Assembly: GCA_943914465.1 (NCBI GenBank)
Contig: CALUCD010000006.1
Location: forward strand, 1-64,000
Length of the DNA stretch: 64,000 nt
From: an uncultured Corynebacterium sp.
GTDB lineage: Bacteria; Actinomycetota; Actinomycetes; Mycobacteriales; Mycobacteriaceae
Direction of reading: 5' to 3'
Below are positions 28,434 through 37,273 of this stretch, piece by piece (position 1 is the first letter of the stretch; the number at the start of each line of letters is the position of its first letter). Position numbers and translations under genes: made by a program. Under the pieces are notes generated by a model. It was not told the origin of the DNA, did no database searches, and worked only from the letters and a program-made list of their open reading frames with translations.

Positions 28434-29645
28434 TTAGTACAACGCGGGCTTGATGTGGTTCCAAGCGGGTTCGAGCTCCACCCGGAAGGTTTCCCAGTTG
28501 TGGGTGCCGCGGTCGCGGTAGTTGACCTGCTGGTGGTTCATTCCCGCTTTCTTCATGCTCTTTTCCAAATCGCGAGTGCACTGGTAAGTGCCTGCCTCCA
28601 GTGCCCAACCCACCGATAGGCCCTCAACTGGGGCGTCAGAGTAGTACTGGTCCAAAAGTAGGCTGCCCGTCGCCGTTGAGAGGTAGACAGCCTGGTTGCG
28701 CAGCCCCTCGGGGTTTCGTGCGACGTCGTGGCGGCGCCACTCAGCGCTGCCGTGCCGGCCCCACATGTTCTTCGGGTCCGCCCCACGCGATTGTGGGACC
28801 ACCAGCATGGTCTGGCGTCCGAGCGAGTTCATGGTGGAGTAGCAGCCGGAGATGCCGAAGGTGGCGTTGAACATATCGGGGTTCTGGTTCGCGGTTTGCA
28901 CTGCGCCTGTTGCCCCCATGGACAATCCGCCGATCGCGCGTTTGCCGTTTGCGTTGATGTCGGATTGGGATTCCACCAGCGGCAGCAGCTCCTTGGTGAT
29001 GAAGGTCTCCCACTTCTGGCGGCCGAGCTGTGGGTCGTCGTTGATCCAGTCGGAGTACCAGGTGCCATTTGCGTCTAGCGGGAAAACGACGGTGACGTTT
29101 TCGTCTCCGAGCACGCGGTCGAAGTCACTACCGCTGCGCTCGTTGAACCAGCCGGAGTACAGGGGAGCCTCGACGCCGTCAAGCATGACCAGCGTTGGGG
29201 CGGGCTCACCGCCGGGCTTCGGCAGGCGCACGTCGACCGCAATGTTGCGCCCCATCGACGGCGACGCCACGGTCCAGCGTTCGAGGCGGCGCTCTTCCGA
29301 GCGCGGGTAGACAGAGACCCCTCGCGAGACCAGCGTGACGTCGGTAATGGAAGCGTCGACCGGGTACGGGAAGTTCTCTGGGATCTCCTGGAAGAACTTG
29401 CCGACGTTAATCAAGTGAAAGCCCGGCAGGCCAAGCACACCTGTGAGCAGCCGGAGGATGCCGGTGGCAACAAACGGCAGCTGACTGATCTCGTAGAAGT
29501 ACGTGCGTCCCTTGTCTGAGGAACTCGACGAACTTTGCGGCGCATTTGCCGGCGGTTGCGCGTGGACTGGCGCCGGTGTGACGGAGGACAGAGAAAGAAC
29601 GGCAGTGGTCGCAAGCGCCACCGCACGAAGACGTGATGGTTGCAT
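28434..29645 (-). CDS. Corynomycolyltransferase (antigen 85-like esterase)
   Basis: A 403-residue secreted alpha/beta hydrolase. The signal peptide ends PVHA (about residue 29). The nucleophile Ser is in AIGGLSMGATGAV; MLDGVEAPLYSGWFNERS and NDDPQLGRQKWETFITKELLPLV are typical of the antigen 85/Cmt family, with the His in RDRGTHNWETFRVEL. These enzymes move corynomycolic acids from trehalose monocorynomycolate onto arabinogalactan or a second trehalose. An extra N-terminal segment (about 45-110) precedes the hydrolase domain. An AT-rich promoter lies upstream. Its presence indicates a mycolate-containing envelope. Confidence 0.92.
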   Translation of the reverse strand: MQPSRLRAVALATTAVLSLSSVTPAPVHAQPPANAPQSSSSSSDKGRTYFYEISQLPFVATGILRLLTGVLGLPGFHLINVGKFFQEIPENFPYPVDASITDVTLVSRGVSVYPRSEERRLERWTVASPSMGRNIAVDVRLPKPGGEPAPTLVMLDGVEAPLYSGWFNERSGSDFDRVLGDENVTVVFPLDANGTWYSDWINDDPQLGRQKWETFITKELLPLVESQSDINANGKRAIGGLSMGATGAVQTANQNPDMFNATFGISGCYSTMNSLGRQTMLVVPQSRGADPKNMWGRHGSAEWRRHDVARNPEGLRNQAVYLSTATGSLLLDQYYSDAPVEGLSVGWALEAGTYQCTRDLEKSMKKAGMNHQQVNYRDRGTHNWETFRVELEPAWNHIKPALY

Positions 29646-29679
29646 GATGAAAAAATTATCGAAAGTCGGAGTCGAACAT

Positions 29680-29770
29680 GTAGATAACGTTAAAATCTCT
29701 AAATAAATTATAAAAATATTATCTAAGAGCTGACAGAAACAATTTTAGATGAAAATTTCCTGATAGAACT
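29680..29770 (-). promoter_or_regulatory. AT-rich promoter region of the mycolyltransferase gene
   Basis: The tract is strikingly AT-rich against the GC-rich surroundings. On the minus strand a perfect TATAAT (29712-29707) lies 18 bases after CTGTCA (29736-29731), implying a transcript start near 29700 and a leader of about 55 bases. The upstream A/T-rich part could serve as an UP element. Confidence 0.5.
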
Positions 29771-29796
29771 CTGCATAGCACCCCCACTGCACCCGA

Positions 29797-29834
29797 GAAA
29801 AAGCGAGCCGTTTAAAGGATACCGCGACTCGCTT
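29797..29834 (-). terminator. Rho-independent terminator of tRNA-Arg
   Basis: On the minus strand AAGCGAG and CTCGCTT pair around a 20-base loop region and are followed by TTTTTC. It begins about 20 bases beyond the 3' end of tRNA-Arg. Confidence 0.7.
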
Positions 29835-29856
29835 GCTCAGGTGTCCAAAACGCGAT

Positions 29857-29932
29857 TGGCGCCCCAGAGAGGAATCGAACCTCCGACACCTTCTTTAGGA
29901 GAGAAGTGCTCTATCCACTGAGCTACTAGGGC
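29857..29932 (-). tRNA. tRNA-Arg (CCT anticodon)
   Basis: A 76-base cloverleaf on the minus strand. The acceptor stem is GCCCTAG/CTGGGGC with a G discriminator and an encoded CCA. The D-loop has AGCTCAGTGGATAGAGC. The anticodon stem CTTCT/AGAAG encloses the loop CTCCTAA, giving anticodon CCT, which reads AGG. The T-loop is GGTTCGATTCC. Confidence 0.96.
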
Positions 29933-30015
29933 AATAGCGCAAGGTTACCGCACCCGAATCGTGCTGCCATAATCCCTGCTTGTTCCGCAAAACGGCAACT
30001 GCGCAACCCGGCGGT

Positions 30016-30294
30016 TTACTCTTCTCCGGTCAACTCGCACAGCTTCGCGCGTACCGCGGACGCCTCCGGGTTAGTCGCGTGCGACCCATCGGAATACAGC
30101 ACCGTAGGTACCACACGGTTGCCCTCGTTGACACTTTCAACCCAAGCGGCGGCGTCTTCGGACCCATCTGCCTCAACATCGACCACCTCGTACGGCGTTT
30201 CTGTCCGGTCAAGGCGCTCGCGCAACTTCTTGCAGAAGGGGCACCATTGGGTGGCGAAGATGGTCACGTGGGAATTGGTTTCAGGGGTAGTCAT
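30016..30294 (-). CDS. mrx1: Mycoredoxin-1-like glutaredoxin
   Basis: A 92-residue thioredoxin-fold protein with the redox motif CPFC in ATQWCPFCKKLRERLD and the cis-Pro region RVVPTVLYSDGS. It resembles actinobacterial mycoredoxin 1, which reduces mycothiol mixed disulfides. The motif middle is PF where mycobacterial Mrx1 has PY. The ATG at 30294 overlaps the folA stop (ATGA), giving tight coupling; the frame extends upstream only inside folA. The same cluster in C. glutamicum carries mrx1. Confidence 0.85.
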   Translation of the reverse strand: MTTPETNSHVTIFATQWCPFCKKLRERLDRTETPYEVVDVEADGSEDAAAWVESVNEGNRVVPTVLYSDGSHATNPEASAVRAKLCELTGEE

Positions 30295-30776
30295 GCTTTC
30301 CTTTCGAAGCGCTGGAACTTGTAGCGCACGCCGGTTGTTGATGTCAGCCATTCGCCGTCTGCAACCAGCTCAAATTCATCGCCGATGCGCGGCGCGTACA
30401 CGGGGTGATCGGCGGTGGGTGCGAGGTTGGCGTCAATCAATGTGCGCTCAATGACATCGACTTCATCGAGCGTTGCTTCATAGAGTTGACCGCCGCCGAT
30501 GATCCAAGCGTCCGTCTCTAAATCGGGCAGGTCCTGAGATACATACGCACCATCGGACCAGGTACCGGGTTCACGCGAGGACAGCACATGGTTTGCCCGC
30601 CCTGGAAGCGGCCGCTTAGGCAATGCCTCCCACGTGCGCCGACCCATGATGATCGGTTTGCCCATCGTGGTGGTTTTGAAGTGCTTCAAGTCCTCCGGTA
30701 GGTGCCATGGCATGGCATCGCCGTCGCCGATAACCCCGTCGAGGGACTGCGCCCAGATTGCCCCCAGCGTTGGCAT
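30291..30776 (-). CDS. folA: Dihydrofolate reductase
   Basis: A 161-residue DHFR reducing dihydrofolate to tetrahydrofolate. The features are the substrate-binding start GAIWAQSLDGVIGDGDAMPWHLPEDLKHFK, the NADPH-binding IIMGRRTWEALP and DAWIIGGGQLYEA. The start ATG shares one base with the thyA stop (TAATG). Being coupled to thyA makes sense, because ThyA produces the dihydrofolate this enzyme recycles. Confidence 0.96.
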   Translation of the reverse strand: MPTLGAIWAQSLDGVIGDGDAMPWHLPEDLKHFKTTTMGKPIIMGRRTWEALPKRPLPGRANHVLSSREPGTWSDGAYVSQDLPDLETDAWIIGGGQLYEATLDEVDVIERTLIDANLAPTADHPVYAPRIGDEFELVADGEWLTSTTGVRYKFQRFERKA

Positions 30777-31576
30777 TAGACGGACACCTGCGCCGTAATC
30801 GCCGGGTGTGGGTCGTAGCCAGTCACCGCGATGTCGTCGAATGTGTAGTCAAAGATCGACGCTGCCTGGCGTAGCTCAAGCTGTGGGTATGGCCGGGCCT
30901 CGCGAGAAAGTTGCTCTTCGACCTGCCCAATATGATCGTTGTAGATGTGGCAGTCACCGCCAGTCCAAATCATTTCGCCCACCGCTAGGCCCGCCTGTTG
31001 GGCGAACATGTGGGTAAGCAGGGCATAGGAGGCAATGTTGAACGGCACGCCCAAGAACATGTCAGCAGAGCGCTGGTAGACCTGCATTGACAGCCTGCTG
31101 TCCGCGACATACAGCTGAAAGAGCAAGTGGCACGGCATGAGTGCCATCTTGTCCAGCTCGGCCACATTCCACGCAGAGACGAGGTTGCGGCGCGAATCCG
31201 GGTTCTCCCTCAGTGTTCGCAGGGCCTGTTCAATCTGGTCGATGTGTTGCCCATCTGGGGTTGGCCACGAACGCCACTGCACGCCGTAGATCGGACCGAG
31301 CTCCCCGTTGTCGTCAGCCCACTCATTCCAGATGCGCACACCATTGTCTTGAAGCCAGCGCACGTTGGAATCGCCCCGCAAAAACCACAGCAGCTCACCG
31401 ACGACCCCTTTGAAATACACCTTTTTGGTGGTCAAAAGGGGAAACGACTCTGCCAGGTCGTAACGGATTTGACGCCCGAACACGCTGCGGGTGCCCGTTC
31501 CAGTGCGGTCTCCCTTGGAGGTGCCGTGAGCAAGGACGTCTCGAAGCAGATCCTCGTAAGGGGTGGGAACGGCCAC
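30776..31576 (-). CDS. thyA: Thymidylate synthase
   Basis: A 266-residue classical thymidylate synthase making dTMP from dUMP and methylene-THF. The catalytic Cys is in [25 protein letters not shown] and [20 protein letters not shown] are family hallmarks. It starts with GTG at 31576, overlapping the cysQ stop (the TAG runs into the GTG). The C-terminal Val is retained, as is usual for this family. Confidence 0.97.
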   Translation of the reverse strand: MAVPTPYEDLLRDVLAHGTSKGDRTGTGTRSVFGRQIRYDLAESFPLLTTKKVYFKGVVGELLWFLRGDSNVRWLQDNGVRIWNEWADDNGELGPIYGVQWRSWPTPDGQHIDQIEQALRTLRENPDSRRNLVSAWNVAELDKMALMPCHLLFQLYVADSRLSMQVYQRSADMFLGVPFNIASYALLTHMFAQQAGLAVGEMIWTGGDCHIYNDHIGQVEEQLSREARPYPQLELRQAASIFDYTFDDIAVTGYDPHPAITAQVSV

Positions 31577-32349
31577 TAGCTTGAAACTCCTTCATAACTG
31601 CCATGCTCGTCAAAAAAGCGAGCGCAGGCCGCAAGAATATCATCTGCCAGCTCTGGCCTACAGATAACTAGGTCGGGTATGTAGGTATCCGCGTTGTTGT
31701 AGCGCAATGCCGAGCCGTCGAGCCGTGAACAGTGCAGCCCGGCCGCAAGTGAGACACCAACCGGTGCCGCCTGGTCCCACTCATACTGCCCACCGGCGTG
31801 CACATACGCGTCGTAATCGCCCAAGAGCACGTGCATCGCCTTTGCGCCGGCAGAGCCGACCGGTGCTGTGCCCAGCCCCAATTGATCGGCAACGTACGAG
31901 GCTACCGCAGGGGGGCGGTTGCGCGAGAGCGCGATCTTGCCAGCGAACGGCCCAGAGACGTGACGCACGTCGGACGACTTGAACACTGTGCCCAGATCTG
32001 GCAAACCAACAGCAGCGTGCGTCGGCACCCCATCTTCAACGAGCGCGACGTGGACGGCCCAGTCTTGGCGGCCGGTAGCGAACTCCTTGGTGCCGTCAAG
32101 CGGGTCGACGATCCACACCCGGTTTTTCTCTAGACGAGCCGGATCGTCCGCCGCCTCCTCGGAGAGGAACCCGTCGCCGGGGCGGTGCTGCTCAAGTACG
32201 CGAGCAATCCAATTTTGCGCCAGATCATCGCCTGCTTCTCCCAGTTCGCGGCCTCGAAGCAGCCCCACACCCCGGATGCCTTTGAGGATTTCCCCGGTGC
32301 CCTGTGCAATGAGGTTAGTCAACCGCGAGTCTGAGTACTGAGCGCTCAT
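31576..32349 (-). CDS. cysQ: CysQ-like 3'(2'),5'-bisphosphate nucleotidase / inositol phosphatase
   Basis: A 257-residue member of the inositol monophosphatase superfamily. The metal-binding motif is [12 protein letters not shown], with an upstream SEEAADD and a downstream [14 protein letters not shown]. Mycobacterial and corynebacterial CysQ dephosphorylate 3'-phosphoadenosine 5'-phosphate in sulfate assimilation; inositol phosphate activity is also known for the family. It is the first gene of cysQ-thyA-folA-mrx1, all joined by overlaps of one to four bases. Its promoter should lie in the 31 bases shared with divergent lhr. Confidence 0.88.
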   Translation of the reverse strand: MSAQYSDSRLTNLIAQGTGEILKGIRGVGLLRGRELGEAGDDLAQNWIARVLEQHRPGDGFLSEEAADDPARLEKNRVWIVDPLDGTKEFATGRQDWAVHVALVEDGVPTHAAVGLPDLGTVFKSSDVRHVSGPFAGKIALSRNRPPAVASYVADQLGLGTAPVGSAGAKAMHVLLGDYDAYVHAGGQYEWDQAAPVGVSLAAGLHCSRLDGSALRYNNADTYIPDLVICRPELADDILAACARFFDEHGSYEGVSS

Positions 32350-32380
32350 AGTTTCAAACTCTACCGGCTAAAGTATTCCC

Positions 32381-35300
32381 ATGCCCTCCGAGATTCTGAG
32401 CAGGTTCCACCCACAAGTGGCCGCTTGGTTCGAGGAGGTCTTTCGCGCTCCTACACCGGTGCAGGAGCAAGCGTGGCGCGCCATCTCAGAAGGGGAGCAC
32501 TCACTCGTTGTCGCACCGACCGGTTCGGGTAAAACGCTGGCAGCGTTTTTATGGTCACTGAACTCGTTAGTGGAACGCGCTGGGCAACAGGCACTGCCGA
32601 TTGAGGGCGCTCGTGTGTCGACGCACGGTGGAGTACGCGTCCTCTACATCTCTCCGCTCAAGGCCCTTGGGGTGGATGTGGAAAATAACCTGCGCGCCCC
32701 GTTGTCCGGAATCGCCCGGGTGGCCAGGCGTATGGGGCGTGACATGCCCGACATTTCCGTCGCTGTGCGCTCTGGTGATACACCACAGGCGGAACGCAAC
32801 CGTCAGCTGCGAAAACCCCCAGACATTCTGATCACCACGCCAGAGTCGCTGTATTTGATGCTCACGTCCAAAGCCGCGGCGATACTCAAAACCGTCGACA
32901 CGGTCATTATCGATGAGATCCACGCACTTGCCGGTACGAAACGTGGGGTGCACCTGGCGCTCTCTCTGGAGCGGTTGGAGCGACTCGCGGGCGCGTTTCA
33001 GCGCATCGGCCTGTCAGCAACGGTTCGGCCGTTAGAGACCGTCGCGAATTTTCTGGGCCCGCGCACCACCATCATTAACCCGCCTGCGCAGAAGCGGTGG
33101 GATTTAAGCGTTCGGGTCCCGGTCGATGACATGAGCGATCTCCCGGTGCCGGAGGAGGCCTCCACCATCGGCGAAGCAATTGTTGATGACCAACTGAGTT
33201 TCGACGATCCGGCCCCAGAGCTCTTCGGCGCGCAGAAATCGATCTGGCCGCACATTGAGCAAGCGATCTACCAGGAGGTAATGGCGCACCGCTCCACCAT
33301 CGTGTTTGTCAACTCGCGACGCACCGCCGAGCGCCTCACCAGCCAAATTAATGAGCTGTGGGCACAGGAGCACGACCCGGGCGCGCTTGCACCGCCGACG
33401 CGTCGCCCACCCGCCCAGCTGATGAAATCGGTGGACACCGCCGGACACGCAGCGACGGTGATCGCGCGCGCTCACCACGGCTCGGTATCAAAAGAGGAGC
33501 GGCTGCAGACTGAGACCATGCTCAAAGAGGGCACACTCAAAGCCGTTATCTCCACCTCGTCGCTGGAGCTAGGCATTGACATGGGAGCAGTTGATCTGGT
33601 TATTCAGGTGGAATCCCCACCTTCAGTTGCCTCCGGGTTGCAACGCGTGGGCCGCGCCGGGCACGCCGTTGGCGCAACCTCCCTGGCCACGTTCTACCCA
33701 AAACACCGAGCTGACCTGGTGCAAACCGCGGTGACCGTGCCGCGCATGCGAGAGGGGCTGATCGAAGAACTGCGCCCGCCGCGCTCGCCACTGGATGTAC
33801 TGGCGCAGCAAACGGTCGCTGCCGTGGCGTTTGAGGACCTGGATGTGGATGAGTGGTACGACACTGTCCGCAAAGCTTGGCCCTACCGCGACCTTGCACG
33901 CGACGTCTTCGACTCCGTTATCGACCTGGTCACGGGCGTCTACCCGTCAACTGATTTCTCCGAGCTACGCCCCCGCGCGATCTTGGAAGGCACCACGCTC
34001 AAATCGCGACCCGGCGCGCAACGGGTGGCGGTGACGAACGCAGGAACGATCCCAGATCGGGGAATGTTCGGGGTGTTTCTCACCGGCACAGGCACCGACG
34101 ACGCAACTGGTGGTCGAGGGCCCCGGCGGGTAGGTGAGCTTGATGAGGAGATGGTGTACGAATCACGTGTCGGTGACGTGTTCACCCTCGGGGCTTCGTC
34201 GTGGCGTATTGAAAACATCACCCGCGACCAGGTTCAGGTCACGCCTGCACCGGGGCATACCGGCCGGTTGCCGTTTTGGTCGGGTGACGGGTTGGGTCGG
34301 CCGTATGAATTGGGCAAAGCGGTGGGGGCGTTTCGTCGACAAGCACGAAGCCCCGAAGTGCTCGACCCGAGCTTGGACGAGCGGGCGCGCACAAACCTGG
34401 TGAATTACCTCGCGGAGCAGGAAGAAGCCACAGGCATTGTGCCAGACGATACGACGCTGGTGCTTGAGCGCTTCACCGACGAGGTAGGGGACTGGCGCGT
34501 GGTGCTGCACACTCCATTTGGCAAGGGGGTCAATGCAGCCTGGGCGCTTGCCACTGGTTGGCGGGTAGCGCAAGAAACCGGGATGGACGCCCAGGCGGTA
34601 GCTGGTGATGACGGAATTGTGCTGCGCTTGCCGCAGGGCGATAAGGAACCGGACGCGTCGGTCTTTCTGTTCGACGCGGATGAGATCGCGGATATTGTCA
34701 CCGAACAGGTAGGCAGTTCTGCCCTCTTTGCCTCCCGGTTCCGGGAATGCGCCGCACGGGCTTTGCTGTTGCCGCGACGAAACCCCGGCAAACGTGCGCC
34801 GTTGTGGCAGCAGCGGCAACGTGCTGAGCAGCTGCTTGACGTGGCACGCAACTATCCGTCATTTCCCATCATTTTGGAAACGGTGCGTGAATGCCTACAA
34901 GACGTGTACGACCTGCCGGCGTTGACCGACGTGATGCGACAGTTGGGCACCCGGCGCTTGCGTGTGGCGGAGGTGACCACTGAGCAGCCAAGTCCATTCG
35001 CTTCCTCGTTGCTGTTCAACTACACCGGCGCATTCATGTACGAGGGGGATACGCCGCTGGCTGAAAAACGCGCCGCCGCGTTGTCGCTGGATCCATCGTT
35101 GTTAGCAAAGTTGCTGGGCACTGTTGAGCTGCGTGAACTTCTTGATGCCGAGGTCATCGCAGAGGTAGATCGCTCCCTGCGACGGGTGGGGCGGGCGGAG
35201 ACATCTGAGCAGTTCGCGGACACGCTGCGCGTAGTCGGGCCGATACCGGTCGATGAGCTTGGCACGTATACGTCAGTGCCGCTAAGCGCGTTAGAGCAAT

Positions 35301-37015
35301 CGCTCGGGCCTGCGCGGATGATGCGGGTGCGCATTGGTGGGCGCGATCATGTGGCACAGGTTCTTGATGCACCACTGCTTCGCGACGGTTTAGGCGTGCC
35401 CATTCCTCCCGGCGTGCCAGCCCAAGTAGAGACGATTCCCGATGCGCTCGCCCAGCTCGTTGGTCGCTGGGTGCGTACCCGCGGCCCGTTCACGCTGCGC
35501 GATCTAGCTTCGGCGTTTGGTCTCGCCGTCGGTGCCGCGCACGAGCCGCTGTCGCGCCTTGTTGAATCGGGCAAGGTCATCGAGGGGCGATTCCGCCAAG
35601 GGGTGGAAGAGCAGGAGTTCATCGCCACCGAAGTATTGCGCACTATCCGTTCGCGGTCCCTCGCGGCAGCACGCGCGCAGGCACGGCCAGTGTCCCAATC
35701 CGCATTTGGGCGGTTCTTGCCCCGCTGGAGCAATGTGGCCGCAGCCGGGCACGTGCCTGCGTTGCGGGGTGCGGACGGGGTGTACTCCGTCCTTGAGCAG
35801 CTTGCTGGTGTACGGCTTCCCGCAAGCGCGTGGGAATCCCACATCTTGCCCGCCCGAGTCGGAGAGTATCGCCCCGAAATGCTCGATGAGCTCACTGCCG
35901 CCGGTGAGGTTGCCATTGTCGGTGCGGGCAAGGCGGGAGCGCGAGATCCGTGGATTATGCTCCTGCCCACCGATTACGCTGCCCAGCTCACACCGCAGGT
36001 AGACCCACCGAGGCTGTCGCTGACGCAGCAGCAGGTGCTAGACACCATCTCCGCAGGTGGCGGATTCTTGTTCACCGATCTACTCCAACCCACCACGACC
36101 TCAGACGAACTGCGTGAGGCGATGTGGGACCTCGTCGAAGCCGGGGCGCTGTCACCTGACTCGTTCGCCCCGATTCGAGCAAGGTTGGCAGGCGGGAAGA
36201 CAGTGCATCGGGCGCGACGTCGGCCGTCGAGAAGCAGAGTGCGCTCGGGTCGAACCAGTTTTGCAAACCTCACCCCGCCCGACATGGTGGGCCGGTGGGC
36301 AGCATCTCCTGCGATCGATCGTGATGCGACCCGGCGCTCAGTCGCGCTCGGGGAGGCGTGGCTTGACCGCTACGGGGTGCTCACCCGCGGCAGCGTTGTG
36401 GCAGAAGATGTGCTCGGCGGGTTTGCGCTGGCCTACAAGGTGCTTTCCGGATTTGAAGAGTCCGGCAAGGCGATGCGTGGCTACTTCATTGAAGGCCTTG
36501 GCGCGTCACAATTTTCAACCCCGGCGACGATCGACCGGCTGCGTGGACACCAGGACTCCGACGACGTTGTTGGTTGGCCCTCCGGCGCCCGCGAGCCGGC
36601 GGTCTACGTGCTCGCGGCGACAGATCCCGCGAACCCATACGGTGCCGCGCTGCCCTGGCCAGTGCAAGGGCCGACCCGTTCTGCAGGCGCAGTGGTGGTA
36701 CTGATTGACGGGCTGCTTGCCGCCCACCTCACCCGCGGCGGAAAAACCATGACCACCTTCTTTGATACCTTCCCGGACGGCATAGACAACCCGCTGCCAA
36801 TGGTGGTCACCGCACTCACCGACGCAGTTGCCCGGGGGAAAATGTCGCCCGTGAGCGTAGAAAAGTTCAATGGGGGCCCAGCCTTTGGGCTGCGCGAGTT
36901 CGGCGCGACCGTGACACACAAAGGCGTGCGTATCGGGGCCAAAGCGACCGCGGCCCCAAAGCGCCGCGGCAGGAGCATTGCCGAGGCCATTGAGGACATG
37001 GATGGGCAGGGGTGA
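32381..37015 (+). CDS. lhr: ATP-dependent helicase Lhr
   Basis: A 1544-residue superfamily 2 DNA helicase. Q-motif and Walker A (APTPVQEQAW, VVAPTGSGKTLAAFLW), motif Ib ITTPESLYLMLTS, motif II VIIDEIHALAGTKRG (DEIH), motif III LSATVRP, motif V SSLELGIDMGAVD and motif VI QRVGRAGH are all present. The long C-terminal part carries winged-helix and beta domains of Lhr-core and the large Lhr tail. Lhr translocates 3' to 5' and prefers RNA:DNA hybrids. It is followed by nei2, the same pair as Rv3296-Rv3297. It diverges from cysQ. Confidence 0.96.
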   Translation: MPSEILSRFHPQVAAWFEEVFRAPTPVQEQAWRAISEGEHSLVVAPTGSGKTLAAFLWSLNSLVERAGQQALPIEGARVSTHGGVRVLYISPLKALGVDVENNLRAPLSGIARVARRMGRDMPDISVAVRSGDTPQAERNRQLRKPPDILITTPESLYLMLTSKAAAILKTVDTVIIDEIHALAGTKRGVHLALSLERLERLAGAFQRIGLSATVRPLETVANFLGPRTTIINPPAQKRWDLSVRVPVDDMSDLPVPEEASTIGEAIVDDQLSFDDPAPELFGAQKSIWPHIEQAIYQEVMAHRSTIVFVNSRRTAERLTSQINELWAQEHDPGALAPPTRRPPAQLMKSVDTAGHAATVIARAHHGSVSKEERLQTETMLKEGTLKAVISTSSLELGIDMGAVDLVIQVESPPSVASGLQRVGRAGHAVGATSLATFYPKHRADLVQTAVTVPRMREGLIEELRPPRSPLDVLAQQTVAAVAFEDLDVDEWYDTVRKAWPYRDLARDVFDSVIDLVTGVYPSTDFSELRPRAILEGTTLKSRPGAQRVAVTNAGTIPDRGMFGVFLTGTGTDDATGGRGPRRVGELDEEMVYESRVGDVFTLGASSWRIENITRDQVQVTPAPGHTGRLPFWSGDGLGRPYELGKAVGAFRRQARSPEVLDPSLDERARTNLVNYLAEQEEATGIVPDDTTLVLERFTDEVGDWRVVLHTPFGKGVNAAWALATGWRVAQETGMDAQAVAGDDGIVLRLPQGDKEPDASVFLFDADEIADIVTEQVGSSALFASRFRECAARALLLPRRNPGKRAPLWQQRQRAEQLLDVARNYPSFPIILETVRECLQDVYDLPALTDVMRQLGTRRLRVAEVTTEQPSPFASSLLFNYTGAFMYEGDTPLAEKRAAALSLDPSLLAKLLGTVELRELLDAEVIAEVDRSLRRVGRAETSEQFADTLRVVGPIPVDELGTYTSVPLSALEQSLGPARMMRVRIGGRDHVAQVLDAPLLRDGLGVPIPPGVPAQVETIPDALAQLVGRWVRTRGPFTLRDLASAFGLAVGAAHEPLSRLVESGKVIEGRFRQGVEEQEFIATEVLRTIRSRSLAAARAQARPVSQSAFGRFLPRWSNVAAAGHVPALRGADGVYSVLEQLAGVRLPASAWESHILPARVGEYRPEMLDELTAAGEVAIVGAGKAGARDPWIMLLPTDYAAQLTPQVDPPRLSLTQQQVLDTISAGGGFLFTDLLQPTTTSDELREAMWDLVEAGALSPDSFAPIRARLAGGKTVHRARRRPSRSRVRSGRTSFANLTPPDMVGRWAASPAIDRDATRRSVALGEAWLDRYGVLTRGSVVAEDVLGGFALAYKVLSGFEESGKAMRGYFIEGLGASQFSTPATIDRLRGHQDSDDVVGWPSGAREPAVYVLAATDPANPYGAALPWPVQGPTRSAGAVVVLIDGLLAAHLTRGGKTMTTFFDTFPDGIDNPLPMVVTALTDAVARGKMSPVSVEKFNGGPAFGLREFGATVTHKGVRIGAKATAAPKRRGRSIAEAIEDMDGQG

Positions 37016-37020
37016 CCTGC

Positions 37021-37260
37021 CTAGCGGCGCGCGACTAGCTCGTCGATGAGCCGCTTCGCAGCGACGAGGCCCAACCGGGGCTTCGCCTCACGGATATCGC
37101 GTACGGCGCGCACTGGTTGTTGTACCGGATCGGTGCCGGTGTCCGCGAGAATGCCCGTTGCCCATGCCACTGCCGAATCCATGTCAGGGAAGAACCCAAT
37201 GAGCGCTTCTTCTGGAGTTGGCCCAGAGTTGAACATATTGAACAAAAACCTTTTGAGCAT
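37021..37260 (-). CDS. Small protein with ribosomal L7/L12 C-terminal-like motif
   Basis: A 79-residue protein. The segment VRDIREAKPRLGLVAAKRLIDEL resembles the helix-turn-helix core of the L7/L12 C-terminal domain (VVREITGLGLKEAKDLV). It ends five bases from the convergent lhr stop and starts only 13 bases from the divergent nei2 start. The N-terminus is hydrophobic (MLKRFLFNMF). Related short proteins are found in actinobacteria. Function is unknown. Confidence 0.62.
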   Translation of the reverse strand: MLKRFLFNMFNSGPTPEEALIGFFPDMDSAVAWATGILADTGTDPVQQPVRAVRDIREAKPRLGLVAAKRLIDELVARR

Positions 37261-37273
37261 AGGATGTGATTTT

